From an uncultured Prevotella sp. (GTDB lineage Bacteria > Bacteroidota > Bacteroidia > Bacteroidales > Bacteroidaceae): DNA of 13,814 nucleotides. Below, piece after piece: positions 1 through 6,066 of this stretch (position 1 is its first letter; each line of letters begins with the position of its first letter). The notes beneath the pieces were generated by a model. That model did not search any database, was not told the origin of the DNA, and saw nothing but the letters and a program-made list of their open reading frames with translations. The position numbers were made by a program, and so were the translations under genes. The DNA lies in NCBI GenBank assembly GCA_900553155.1, contig USCM01000026.1, positions 1 to 13,814 on the forward strand, given 5' to 3'.

Positions 1-4
1 AACC

Positions 5-97
5 TTTCATCTGCAACCCATCTACAACCGCCATAACACGCACATTATCAATGCGTTGCAACGTTTTTAGCTTCAAAATTGCAGATGGCAGATGAAA
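5..97. repeat. Short intergenic inverted-repeat segment
   Basis: TTTCATCTGC at 5-14 is the exact reverse complement of GCAGATGAAA at 88-97. The similarity continues inward in a looser way: CATCTACAAC at about 18-27 against ATTGCAGATG at 78-87. A perfect 10-bp palindrome, CGTTGCAACG, sits between the arms at 54-63. No ORF is supported here. It could be a small dispersed intergenic element or the folded 3' end of the transcript arriving from the right. The left edge may lie outside the window. Confidence 0.5.
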
Positions 98-101
98 AAA
101 T

Positions 102-263
102 AAAGATAAATTACATTGCAATAGAGCCTTAATTGGCTCGTCACTAAGGCTTAATTGGTAGGCCATTAAGGCTTAATTGGCCTGTCATTAAGGCTTAATT
201 GGTCGGTCATTAAGCCTTAGTTGGTAGGCCATTAAGCCTTAGTTGTAATGTAATTTATCCTTT
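102..263. repeat. Five-unit 22-bp tandem repeat with flanking inverted repeat
   Basis: Five full units of exactly 22 bp occupy 126-147, 148-169, 170-191, 192-213 and 214-235, and a partial sixth starts at 236. The units follow the pattern G(G/C)CTTA(A/G)TTGG, six variable bases, then (C/A)TTAA or CTAA. The core CTTAATTGG is nearly constant and the middle varies (CTCGTC, TAGGCC, CCTGTC, TCGGTC, TAGGCC). Each unit can pair with the start of the next, for example GCCTTAAT against ATTAAGGC. The array is flanked by an inverted repeat: GATAAATTACATT (105-117) is the exact reverse complement of 247-259, extended by near matches to 102-121 and 243-263. It is not a CRISPR: the repeats are adjacent, with no long unique spacers. 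It lies just past the maoC stop codon. Confidence 0.85.
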
Positions 264-281
264 TGTACAATCGGCTACAGC

Positions 282-743
282 TTACTCGAAGTAGAGGAAT
301 GTCGCGATGCCGGTGAGTGCCTTCTTAGGCGACTCCTCAATCTCGATGGCAAACTTAATCTGCACCTTTGCAATGCCGCGGAGGTTCTCTATAGAGTAGA
401 GGTCGGCAACGAGACGAACGTGCTCGCCAGCCTTTACAGCCTGGCCGAACTTCATCTTGTCCATGCCGTAGTTCACCATCATCTTGAGGTTCTTAACCTC
501 GATAATCTGGTTCCACAGATAAGGCAGCATAGAGAGTGTGAGGTAGCCGTGTGCTATGGTCGACTTGAAGGGGCTTTCAACGGCTGCGCGCTCTGTGTCC
601 ACATGAATCCACTGGTGGTCGAGTGTGGCGTCGGCAAAGAGGTTGATGCGCTCCTGCGAGAGCTCAACATAGTCGGAAACACCAATGTTCTTGCCAAGAA
701 GAGCGGCAAACTCGTGATAACTGTTAATGATTACTTTTTCCAT
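282..743 (-). CDS. MaoC-like hot-dog dehydratase, (R)-specific enoyl-hydratase type
   Basis: This 153-residue cytoplasmic protein has the MaoC dehydratase fold. The signature runs FADATLDHQWIHVD (residues 36-49) and then TIAHGYLTLS. D42 and H47 match the catalytic Asp/His pair of PhaJ-type (R)-specific enoyl hydratases. By family knowledge these hydrate trans-2-enoyl-CoA, or act on related thioesters; the NodN-like subgroup has the same length and layout. The natural substrate cannot be read from the sequence. The start at 743 lies 33 nt downstream of the ndk stop on the same strand, so the two genes are probably co-transcribed, with maoC second. Nothing in the context points to polyhydroxyalkanoate synthesis. 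The transcript then runs into the repeat array at 102-263. The family call is secure; the pathway is unknown. Confidence 0.88.
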   Translation of the reverse strand: MEKVIINSYHEFAALLGKNIGVSDYVELSQERINLFADATLDHQWIHVDTERAAVESPFKSTIAHGYLTLSMLPYLWNQIIEVKNLKMMVNYGMDKMKFGQAVKAGEHVRLVADLYSIENLRGIAKVQIKFAIEIEESPKKALTGIATFLYFE

Positions 744-776
744 TTTTGCTTATTATTGTATTTCTTTTTCTTGCCA

Positions 777-1238
777 TTAATCTCCGTCCGGAGCATAAAG
801 GAAGTTGTGCAGCGGGTCTGGATACTCGAATATCTCGCCCTCACGGAAGAAGCGCTTCATCTCTATCTCGGCAGTCTCAACCGAGTCGGAAGCGTGTATG
901 ATATTCTCCTGGCCGCTCATCGAGTAGTCGCCGCGTATGGTTCCAGGTGCCGCCTTGCGTCCGTTTGTGGCGCCCACGATGTTGCGCACAACGGTTACGG
1001 CGCTGTTGCCCTCAACACACATAGCCACTACGGGTGCCGACTTCATCGAGGCTGTGAGCCACGGAAAGAAAGGACGGTCGACGAGGTGAGCATAGTGCTC
1101 GTTGAGAATGGCATCGTCCAGCTGCATCATCTTGAGGCCCACAATGCGCAAGCCCTTGCGCTCAAGACGGTTGATAACTTCGCCTATGAGACGGCGCTGT
1201 ACGGTGCATGGTTTGAGAAGAATAAGAGTCTTTTCCAT
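777..1238 (-). CDS. ndk: Nucleoside diphosphate kinase
   Basis: Ndk transfers the gamma phosphate of ATP to other NDPs through a phosphohistidine and so balances the NTP and dNTP pools in the cytoplasm. The 153-residue protein carries the family hallmarks: TLILLKP at the N-terminus with K9, VVRNIVGATNGRKAAPGTIR in the nucleotide-binding region, and NIIHASDSVE with the catalytic H115. Length is close to the usual 140-155 residues. The C-terminus (about 128-153) continues past the core with an aromatic-rich tail, as in many Bacteroidetes homologues. The ATG at 1238 sits about 45 nt downstream of a TAnnTTTG -7 box on the minus strand. maoC follows after 33 nt. The gene is divergent from the U32 operon. 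Confidence 0.97.
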   Translation of the reverse strand: MEKTLILLKPCTVQRRLIGEVINRLERKGLRIVGLKMMQLDDAILNEHYAHLVDRPFFPWLTASMKSAPVVAMCVEGNSAVTVVRNIVGATNGRKAAPGTIRGDYSMSGQENIIHASDSVETAEIEMKRFFREGEIFEYPDPLHNFLYAPDGD

Positions 1239-1282
1239 ATTGGTATAGTTTTGTTTATAGCTTTGTTATGCTTTGTTTATTG

Positions 1283-1290
1283 CAAAGATA
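1283..1290 (-). promoter_or_regulatory. Candidate -7 box for ndk-maoC
   Basis: Read on the minus strand this is TATCTTTG, a perfect match to the Bacteroidetes -7 consensus TAnnTTTG, 44 nt upstream of the ndk ATG. I found no convincing TTTG -33 element at the usual distance upstream, which is A/T-rich, so the call rests on one box plus position. Confidence 0.5.
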
Positions 1291-1307
1291 GCTATTTTAT
1301 ATTTATT

Positions 1308-1341
1308 TTTGATGTTTTACGCTTAAAAATAAGTAATTTTG
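1308..1341 (+). promoter_or_regulatory. Candidate promoter of the U32-sufE-M28 operon, near-leaderless
   Basis: TAATTTTG at 1334-1341 is a perfect TAnnTTTG -7 box. A TTTG at 1308-1311 could serve as the -33 element with a 22-nt spacer, slightly long. The expected transcription start is only a few bases from the ATG at 1348, so the 5' leader would be very short or absent. Confidence 0.55.
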
Positions 1342-1347
1342 CACATT

Positions 1348-2601
1348 ATGAATAATACAACAATACACGATTACGAAATAATGGCACCGGTAGGCTCACG
1401 CGAAAGCTTGCAGGCTGCTATACAGGCAGGTGCCGACAGCATCTACTTTGGTGTGGAGCAGCTCAATATGCGCTCCCACTCTGCCAACCACTTCACCATC
1501 GACGACCTTCGCGAGATAGCCGCTACCTGCACCGAGCACGGCATGAAGAGCTACCTCACGGTGAACACCATCATCTACGACGAGGACGTGGAGCTTATGC
1601 ACCAGATTGTCGACGCTGCCAAGGAGGCCAACATTTCGGCTGTCATTGCCAGCGACGTGGCTGTTATGACCTACTGCCGCGAGGTGGGCGTGGAGGTGCA
1701 TCTCTCTACCCAGCTCAACATCAGCAACGCCGAGGCGCTTAAGTTCTACGCCCAGTTTGCCGACGTTGTGGTGCTTGCCCGCGAGCTCAATATGGACCAG
1801 GTGGCTTACATCTTCGAGCAGATAGAGAGCCAGCACATCTGTGGACCTAAGGGCGAGCTTATCCGTATCGAGATGTTCTGCCACGGTGCGTTGTGCATGG
1901 CGGTAAGCGGCAAGTGCTATATGAGCCTTATGAACACCGGACGCTCTGCCAACCGTGGCGAGTGCATGCAGATATGCCGCCGCTCGTACACCGTCACCGA
2001 CAACGAGACGGGATGCCAGTTGGAGGTAGACAACAAGTACATCATGTCGCCAAAGGACCTCAAGACCCTGCGCTTCATCGACCGCATGATGAAGAGCGGC
2101 GTGCGCGTGTTCAAGATTGAGGGCCGTGCACGCGGACCCGAGTATGTGTACAACGTGGTTAAGTGCTACAAGGAGGCCATCGCCTCGGTGCTTGAGGGTA
2201 CCTTCAGCGAGGAGAAGAAGGACCAGTGGGACGAGCGTCTTGCCACCGTCTTCAACCGCGGTTTCTGGGACGGCTACTACCAGGGACAGACCCTTGGCGA
2301 GTGGAACAGCAACTATGGCTCTAACGCTACCGAGAAGAAGGTGTACGTGGGCCGTGGCGTTAAGTACTTCTCCAAGCTCGGCGTGGCTGAGTTTACATGC
2401 GAGGCTTGCGAGTTCTCGGTAGGCGACAAGCTGCTTATCACCGGTCCTACAACTGGTGTTATGTATGTGGACGTGGACGAGATTAGATACGACCTCAATC
2501 CGGTGCAGACAGCGCACAAGGGTCAGCACGTGTCGTTCCGTGTGCCGGGCAAGATTCGCCCAAGCGACAAGCTTTTCAAATTGGAGAAGGTTAATAAGTA
2601 A
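1348..2601 (+). CDS. Peptidase U32 family protein, probable tRNA uridine 5-hydroxylation factor (TrhP-like)
   Basis: The protein is 417 residues from the ATG at 1348. A TTG at 1339 in the same frame lies inside the candidate -7 box, so I reject it as the start. The N-terminus (IMAPVGSRESLQAAIQAGAD, residues 11-30) begins the TIM-barrel-like U32 domain. The family signature is at 176-193: MFCHGALCMAVSGKCY, with C178, C183 and C190, followed by NRGECMQIC with C206 and C210. By family knowledge these cysteines bind an Fe-S cluster. The E. coli relative TrhP (YegQ, about 450 residues) takes part in prephenate-dependent 5-hydroxyuridine formation at tRNA position 34. The protease label of the family is probably misleading here. 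The C-terminal part (about 320-417) looks like the small beta-barrel domain of the family. sufE follows 69 nt downstream; an Fe-S protein beside SufE makes functional sense. Confidence 0.9.
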   Translation: MNNTTIHDYEIMAPVGSRESLQAAIQAGADSIYFGVEQLNMRSHSANHFTIDDLREIAATCTEHGMKSYLTVNTIIYDEDVELMHQIVDAAKEANISAVIASDVAVMTYCREVGVEVHLSTQLNISNAEALKFYAQFADVVVLARELNMDQVAYIFEQIESQHICGPKGELIRIEMFCHGALCMAVSGKCYMSLMNTGRSANRGECMQICRRSYTVTDNETGCQLEVDNKYIMSPKDLKTLRFIDRMMKSGVRVFKIEGRARGPEYVYNVVKCYKEAIASVLEGTFSEEKKDQWDERLATVFNRGFWDGYYQGQTLGEWNSNYGSNATEKKVYVGRGVKYFSKLGVAEFTCEACEFSVGDKLLITGPTTGVMYVDVDEIRYDLNPVQTAHKGQHVSFRVPGKIRPSDKLFKLEKVNK

Positions 2602-2655
2602 GTTGACAAGAGGACGAGGAGACAAGGATACAAGAAGACAGGTCTACTCGTCAAC
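2602..2655 (+). repeat. Purine-rich spacer with terminal inverted repeat between the U32 gene and sufE
   Basis: GTTGAC at 2602-2607, directly after the stop codon, is complementary to GTCAAC at 2650-2655, and a nearby GAG/CTC extends the match with a two-base bulge. The interior consists of loosely repeated GACAAG / GACGAG / TACAAG words. There is no U-tract, so it is not a classical terminator. It may be a processing or spacer structure within an operon. Confidence 0.4.
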
Positions 2656-2670
2656 TTTAATAAAACAGAT

Positions 2671-3096
2671 ATGACAATCAACGAAGCACAAGACGAAGTT
2701 ATTGAGCAGTTTCAAGACTTCACCGACTGGATGGACAAGTACCAGTTGCTAATCGACCTCGGCGGCGAACTGGAACCGCTTGACGCAAAGTACAAGACCG
2801 AACAGAACCTTATAGACGGCTGCCAGAGCCGTGTGTGGGTGCAATGCGATATGACCGACGACGGACTGTTAGTGTTCACTGCCGACAGCGACGCGCTTAT
2901 CGTCAAGGGCATCATTGCCCTGCTAATCCAGGTTATAAGCGGACACACACCACGTGAGATACTCGATGCCGACCTCTACTTTATCGACCGCATCGGCTTG
3001 AAGGACCACCTCTCGCCCACCCGCTCAAACGGTTTGCTGGCTATGGTTAAGCAGATACGTATGTATGCGTTGGCTTATGAGGCTAAGAAGAGTTAG
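2671..3096 (+). CDS. sufE: SufE family cysteine desulfurase sulfur acceptor
   Basis: SufE accepts persulfide sulfur from the cysteine desulfurase SufS and passes it to the SufBCD scaffold for Fe-S cluster assembly in the cytoplasm. The 141-residue length is normal. The signature YKTEQNLIDGCQSRVWV contains the sulfur-accepting cysteine at C51, the same position as in E. coli SufE. The N-terminal helix with KYQLLIDLG and the later IDRIGLKDHLSPTRSNGL also match the family. No sufS, sufB, sufC or sufD lies in the window, so its partners are elsewhere. It sits between the U32 gene (69 nt upstream) and the M28 gene (29 nt downstream), probably in one transcript. Confidence 0.96.
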   Translation: MTINEAQDEVIEQFQDFTDWMDKYQLLIDLGGELEPLDAKYKTEQNLIDGCQSRVWVQCDMTDDGLLVFTADSDALIVKGIIALLIQVISGHTPREILDADLYFIDRIGLKDHLSPTRSNGLLAMVKQIRMYALAYEAKKS

Positions 3097-3124
3097 GAAT
3101 TACGAATTAAGAATTAAGAATTAG
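3097..3124 (+). repeat. Four tandem 7-mers filling the sufE-M28 gap
   Basis: GAATTAC, GAATTAA, GAATTAA and GAATTAG run without interruption from the base after the sufE stop codon to one base before the M28 ATG at 3126. The gap is 29 nt and the repeat takes 28. The array holds several TAA or TAG triplets and no visible ribosome-binding site. Similar A/T-rich direct repeats are common between Bacteroidales genes. Confidence 0.85.
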
Positions 3125-3125
3125 G

Positions 3126-4136
3126 ATGAATAAGACTGTATTCTCGGTGTTCTTGGCATTGGCGGTGGCAGCTATTATATGCTCGTGCGCATCGTGCAAG
3201 AACGCATCCAAGTCCGCAACCGGCAACGAGCCCGACACCGTGGCGCTCGTCGGACCAACCTTCCTGGCCGACTCGGCATACGCCTTTGCTGCCAAGCAGT
3301 GCAGCTTCGGACCACGCACTATGAACTCGAAGGCACACGATTTGTGCGGCGAGTGGATTATGTCTAAGTTCAGCGAGTATGGCATGAAGGTGGAGACACA
3401 GGATGCCGATCTTAAGGGTTGGGACGGAACAACGTTGCACTCGCGCAACATCATAGCACGTTTCCGTCCCGAACAAACCACACGCCTCTTGCTGTGTGCC
3501 CACTGGGACTGCCGTCCGTGGGCTGACAACGACCCCGACTCTACCAACTGGCGCAAGCCTGTAATGGGTGCCAACGATGCCGCAAGCGGCGTGGCTGTTA
3601 TGCTCGAGCTGGCTCGTTTGATTAAGAACGACACCACACTGAATATCGGTGTCGACTTTGTTTGCTTCGATGCCGAGGACTATGGCTTGCCACAGTGGTC
3701 GGACGTGCAGACCGATGCCGACACTTGGGCGCTCGGCGCACAGCATTGGGCTACCAATCTGCCGCAGGGCTACGAGGCTCGTTACGGCATACTGCTCGAC
3801 ATGGTGGGCGGCATGGGAGCCAAGTTCTATCAGGAGGGTGTATCCAAGCAATATGCCAACGAGATTGTGAACAAGATTTGGCGCACCGCCGCGCAGATAG
3901 GCTACGGCTCGTTCTTCCCTATGAAGGACGGCGGCATGATTACCGACGACCACGTTCCGGTGAACGAGAAGGCAGGCATCCCCTGTGTCGACATCATCGC
4001 CTTCTACCCCGACTGTCAGCAAAGCTCGTTCGGACCAACATGGCATACCGTCAACGACACTATGGAGCATATCGACCCCAACGTGCTTAAGGCTGTAGGA
4101 CAGACGCTTGTGCAAGTTCTGTATACAGAGGAGTAA
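3126..4136 (+). CDS. M28 family lipoprotein, animal-type glutaminyl-peptide cyclotransferase-like
   Basis: This protein of 336 residues probably converts N-terminal glutamine to pyroglutamate on exported proteins; an aminopeptidase role is the alternative. Residues 1-24 form a lipoprotein-type signal with several cysteines (C19, C21, C24); C21 after I-C-S is the best lipidation site, which would place the protein in the periplasm or outer membrane. The M28 core follows: LLLCAHWDCRPWAD (121-134), GANDAASG with D151, VCFDAEDYG with E184 and D185, ITDDHVPV (272-279) and WHTVND with H307. The DDH(I/V)P and WHT(M/V)(N/D)D motifs match the human glutaminyl cyclase pattern, in which Asp, Glu and His bind a single zinc and a neighbouring Glu is the general base. 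Here the second acidic ligand would be Asp (D185). Porphyromonas and Prevotella are known to carry such enzymes. It is the last gene of the U32-sufE operon. Confidence 0.86.
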   Translation: MNKTVFSVFLALAVAAIICSCASCKNASKSATGNEPDTVALVGPTFLADSAYAFAAKQCSFGPRTMNSKAHDLCGEWIMSKFSEYGMKVETQDADLKGWDGTTLHSRNIIARFRPEQTTRLLLCAHWDCRPWADNDPDSTNWRKPVMGANDAASGVAVMLELARLIKNDTTLNIGVDFVCFDAEDYGLPQWSDVQTDADTWALGAQHWATNLPQGYEARYGILLDMVGGMGAKFYQEGVSKQYANEIVNKIWRTAAQIGYGSFFPMKDGGMITDDHVPVNEKAGIPCVDIIAFYPDCQQSSFGPTWHTVNDTMEHIDPNVLKAVGQTLVQVLYTEE

Positions 4137-4197
4137 GCGTTGGAGGGAGGCAAGCTTATATCGCAGTTTTTATCGGTGAGTGGCGTTCTTGTGTTCC
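4137..4197. other. Short spacer between the M28 stop and the mobile element
   Basis: I see no gene and no hairpin followed by a T-run. The M28 operon therefore shows no terminator of its own before the MITE-like element, whose GC-rich hairpins may serve instead. Confidence 0.4.
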
Positions 4198-4229
4198 TAT
4201 GAGGGTGTGTCAAAAGTCGCAAGTGGTAC

Positions 4230-4242
4230 GCCCCGAAGGGGC
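4230..4242. repeat. GC hairpin in the left arm of the MITE-like element
   Basis: GCCCC-GAA-GGGGC is a perfect 5-bp GC stem with a 3-base loop, in the left arm of the element. Confidence 0.7.
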
Positions 4243-4314
4243 AGAAGCTCCTAGCCCAGGTAGGGCACTGAAAAAGGTACCCAAATTTAAGTTGTAGAGT
4301 TTATTTTAAATTTT

Positions 4315-4375
4315 TATTCTTGTCCAAGAAGTATTTTCATCTTTTAAAAGAGGAATACTTTTTTGGACAAGAATA
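4315..4375. repeat. Long stem-loop downstream of the transposase stop
   Basis: The arm at 4315-4335 pairs with 4354-4375 (TATTCTTGTCC with GGACAAGAATA, then AAGTATT with AATACTT), with only a small internal mismatch and an 18-nt loop. It lies inside the IS, past the transposase stop codon. It could end the transposase transcript, block transcription entering from the M28 side, or be a structure used in transposition. I see no clean U-tract. Confidence 0.6.
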
Positions 4376-4447
4376 TAGTTCCCAATAGCTTTATATAGCG
4401 TTTATTACGCCAATATTTGACAATATATAGAGGATTCTACTTGACCA

Positions 4448-5905
4448 TTATGCATTTTGTTTTAATTTGAGGATTCTCTTGACGTTTGCGGCGAAAATAG
4501 TCAAAGCTCCCTGCATTTCCATGCACGACAAGCCGTATGACAGTGCTCTGTCATATCCTAAGACATTCTTAAGTTCCGAGTTCTTGGCTTCTATCTTGTA
4601 TCGTTTTCTCTGAAGACTAATAAACTCTTCAGTCTTTTGATATTCGATTTGCTCCAACTGTTCATCCGACTTGATGGTGACCATATATGTTTTAGTCTTG
4701 GCTCCTTCCTTGTAGCAGCCTTCACGTAACGGACAGACCTTGCATTTGTCTACGTCAAAATAATATGTTATGCTGGAGTTTCTAAGGCGCTTACCGTCTT
4801 TGCGATTATTCTTCTCTTTCCTTTTCGCTAGATGCCCTGCCGGACAGACGTACAGATCCGCATCCTTGTTGTATTCAAAAGGAAGCTTGTTCGTTCGATT
4901 ACCGTCAATTACAGAACTCAAACGAGCTGAGAGATGCATGTTGTTTTCTTTTGCCATTCTGAGATTTTCCTTGCTGGAATATGCTGTATCTGCAACTATG
5001 GAATCAACTTCCATCCCTGCTTCCTCCGTCTTCTTGACGAGTTCCGGCAATTGCTGTCCGTCTCCTTTTTCGCCAGAAGTGACTGTAGCAGCAGTGATGA
5101 TTCTTTCATCACTCATAGCAAGATGCGTCTTATACCCAAAGAATGAAGAGTTAGCGGTCTTATGTCCAGTGCGGGCATCCTCATCCTTTGATATTACACC
5201 TCGTGTTTCAGCGTCAGAAATTGTTTCTTTCAGCATGTTGAGACGTTCCTTCACGGCAGGCATATTGGCTGTTGCCGTGTCAGCTTCTACTGCAGCTACA
5301 ATTGTTTGGGCTGCATTCATGATAGAAGAGTATTTCTTCTCTTTAGGAAGCTCGGGCAGTTCAATACTGTCATCTACAGAATTTACGACCTTGATAACAG
5401 CCTTGCAATAATATTCCAAATTCTTTGCTGCACTAATAGGATTGGAACGTGAAAGCGTATGGGTTGCATCAACGATAATAGTTTTGGATTTGAGAACCCC
5501 TACTTCAATAGCAATAGAAACGGTCTTTTTGATGAGTAGATCCAATAATTCTATATCCTTCAGGCGAAGCCGACGGAATTTGGTCAATGAACTTGGATTA
5601 ATCAAGTTCGTTTCCTCAGGAGTTAATCCCAAGAAATACTTAAACGACATATCATAGCGAGCACGTTCTACAACATCAACGTCCGATATATTATAAATCA
5701 CCTTCAAAAGGAGATATTTGAACATACGTATAGGACTCTCTGCCGTACGCCCATTGTCATGACAGTACTTGTCCTGCAATTCTTGGTATACAAAACTAAA
5801 GTCCACCAGATCGTTTATCTGTCGGAGCAGGTTGTCTTTGGGGATTATCAAGTTATACAAACTTGAATAATCACTGAATGATATGGTCTGTTGTTGCTGT
5901 AGCAT
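4448..5905 (-). CDS. IS1182-family DDE transposase
   Basis: The 485-residue transposase appears intact, with no frameshift or premature stop. The N-terminal part (about 10-115) is the DUF772-type DNA-binding domain, including SPIRMFKYLLLKVIYNISDVDVVERARYDMSFKYFLGL when read in segments. The catalytic RNase H-like core shows IVDATH with D146, IVADTAYSSKEN with D306, and RYKIEAKNSELKN with E439 as the likely third acidic residue. A cysteine cluster between the last two (C354, C388, C391, C397) is typical of IS1182 transposases and probably binds zinc. The C-terminus (YDRALSYGLSCMEMQGALT and on) matches the family tail. The ATG at 5905 is chosen because a candidate -7 box lies just upstream and a hairpin straddles the start codon. 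Base composition is more A/T-rich than the neighbours, as expected for a recently acquired element. Confidence 0.93.
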   Translation of the reverse strand: MLQQQQTISFSDYSSLYNLIIPKDNLLRQINDLVDFSFVYQELQDKYCHDNGRTAESPIRMFKYLLLKVIYNISDVDVVERARYDMSFKYFLGLTPEETNLINPSSLTKFRRLRLKDIELLDLLIKKTVSIAIEVGVLKSKTIIVDATHTLSRSNPISAAKNLEYYCKAVIKVVNSVDDSIELPELPKEKKYSSIMNAAQTIVAAVEADTATANMPAVKERLNMLKETISDAETRGVISKDEDARTGHKTANSSFFGYKTHLAMSDERIITAATVTSGEKGDGQQLPELVKKTEEAGMEVDSIVADTAYSSKENLRMAKENNMHLSARLSSVIDGNRTNKLPFEYNKDADLYVCPAGHLAKRKEKNNRKDGKRLRNSSITYYFDVDKCKVCPLREGCYKEGAKTKTYMVTIKSDEQLEQIEYQKTEEFISLQRKRYKIEAKNSELKNVLGYDRALSYGLSCMEMQGALTIFAANVKRILKLKQNA

Positions 5906-5920
5906 AATCTCGTATTATGC
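5902..5920 (-). promoter_or_regulatory. Hairpin over the transposase start codon
   Basis: GCATAAT (5902-5908) and ATTATGC (5914-5920) are perfect complements separated by 5 bases. The ATG start codon (5905-5903 on the minus strand) lies within one arm. A transcript entering from outside would carry both arms and could hide the start codon. A transcript begun at the element's own promoter (-7 box at 5922-5929) would lack part of the upstream arm. IS10 and IS50 limit expression from external promoters in a comparable way; applying this here is inference. Confidence 0.5.
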
Positions 5921-5921
5921 A

Positions 5922-5929
5922 TAAAGGTA
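5922..5929 (-). promoter_or_regulatory. Candidate -7 box of the transposase promoter
   Basis: Read on the minus strand this is TACCTTTA, one base off the Bacteroidetes TAnnTTTG box, 16 nt upstream of the transposase ATG. Insertion sequences often carry weak promoters, so the mismatch is not a strong objection. Confidence 0.35.
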
Positions 5930-5971
5930 CAAAAAATATTGCACATACGCAACTTTTGAGTACACAAATTT

Positions 5972-6014
5972 AAAGTCCCCTAATAAAGCAACATTAACTT
6001 AATTAGGGGACTTT
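5972..6014 (+). repeat. Subterminal stem-loop with T-run at the right end of the IS
   Basis: AAAGTCCCCTAAT (5972-5984) pairs perfectly over 13 bp with 6002-6014; the loop is 17 nt. On the plus strand it runs directly into CTTTTT at the IS end, the layout of an intrinsic terminator. There is no plus-strand gene in the IS, so it may instead be a subterminal transposition structure or insulate the element. Confidence 0.6.
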
Positions 6015-6025
6015 TTCAGTGCCCT

Positions 6026-6044
6026 CCCAGGGCAGCGCCCTGGG
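6026..6044. repeat. GC-rich hairpin rebuilt at the IS junction
   Basis: CCCAGGGCAGCGCCCTGGG is an 8-bp perfect GC stem with a 3-base loop. Its first six bases are the right copy of the IS target duplication. A second copy with a different loop lies at 6142-6160. Confidence 0.8.
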
Positions 6045-6066
6045 TGTAATGCATCAAAAAGCAAAG

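Larger units (their letters stand above)
4261..6025 (-). mobile_element. IS1182-like insertion sequence, 1765 bp
   Basis: AGGGCACTGAAAAAG at 4262-4276 is the exact reverse complement of 6011-6025 and gives 15-bp terminal inverted repeats. CCCAGG occurs directly outside both ends (4255-4260 and 6026-6031), a likely 6-bp target duplication. Length fits the IS1182 family (about 1.3-1.9 kb), as does the single transposase gene, which fills most of it. The element is clearly more A/T-rich than the flanking genes. Removing it and one CCCAGG restores a perfect palindrome, CCCAGGGCAGCGCCCTGGG, which supports these boundaries; the left end could be off by one base. With an intact transposase and matching ends it may still be mobile. 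Confidence 0.8.

Noticed and set aside
126..245. CRISPR array
   Set aside because: The 22-bp units are directly adjacent, with only six variable bases each, and no cas gene is near.
1339..1347. TTG start for the U32 protein
   Set aside because: It overlaps the candidate -7 box; the ATG at 1348 fits the family N-terminus.
420..1355. 311-codon plus-strand frame across maoC and ndk
   Set aside because: It spans two real minus-strand genes and the promoter between them. It is an antisense shadow.
1396..2625. 409-codon open frame on the minus strand opposite the U32 gene
   Set aside because: It lies antisense to a well-supported gene, has a His/Val/Leu-rich, repetitive composition and no recognisable motif. 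Codon bias of the real gene explains the missing stops.
2602..2655. Terminator after the U32 gene
   Set aside because: The stem is short and bulged and no T-run follows; sufE is more likely co-transcribed.
3114..4115. 333-codon minus-strand frame opposite the M28 gene
   Set aside because: It lies antisense to the glutaminyl-cyclase-like gene and has no family features.
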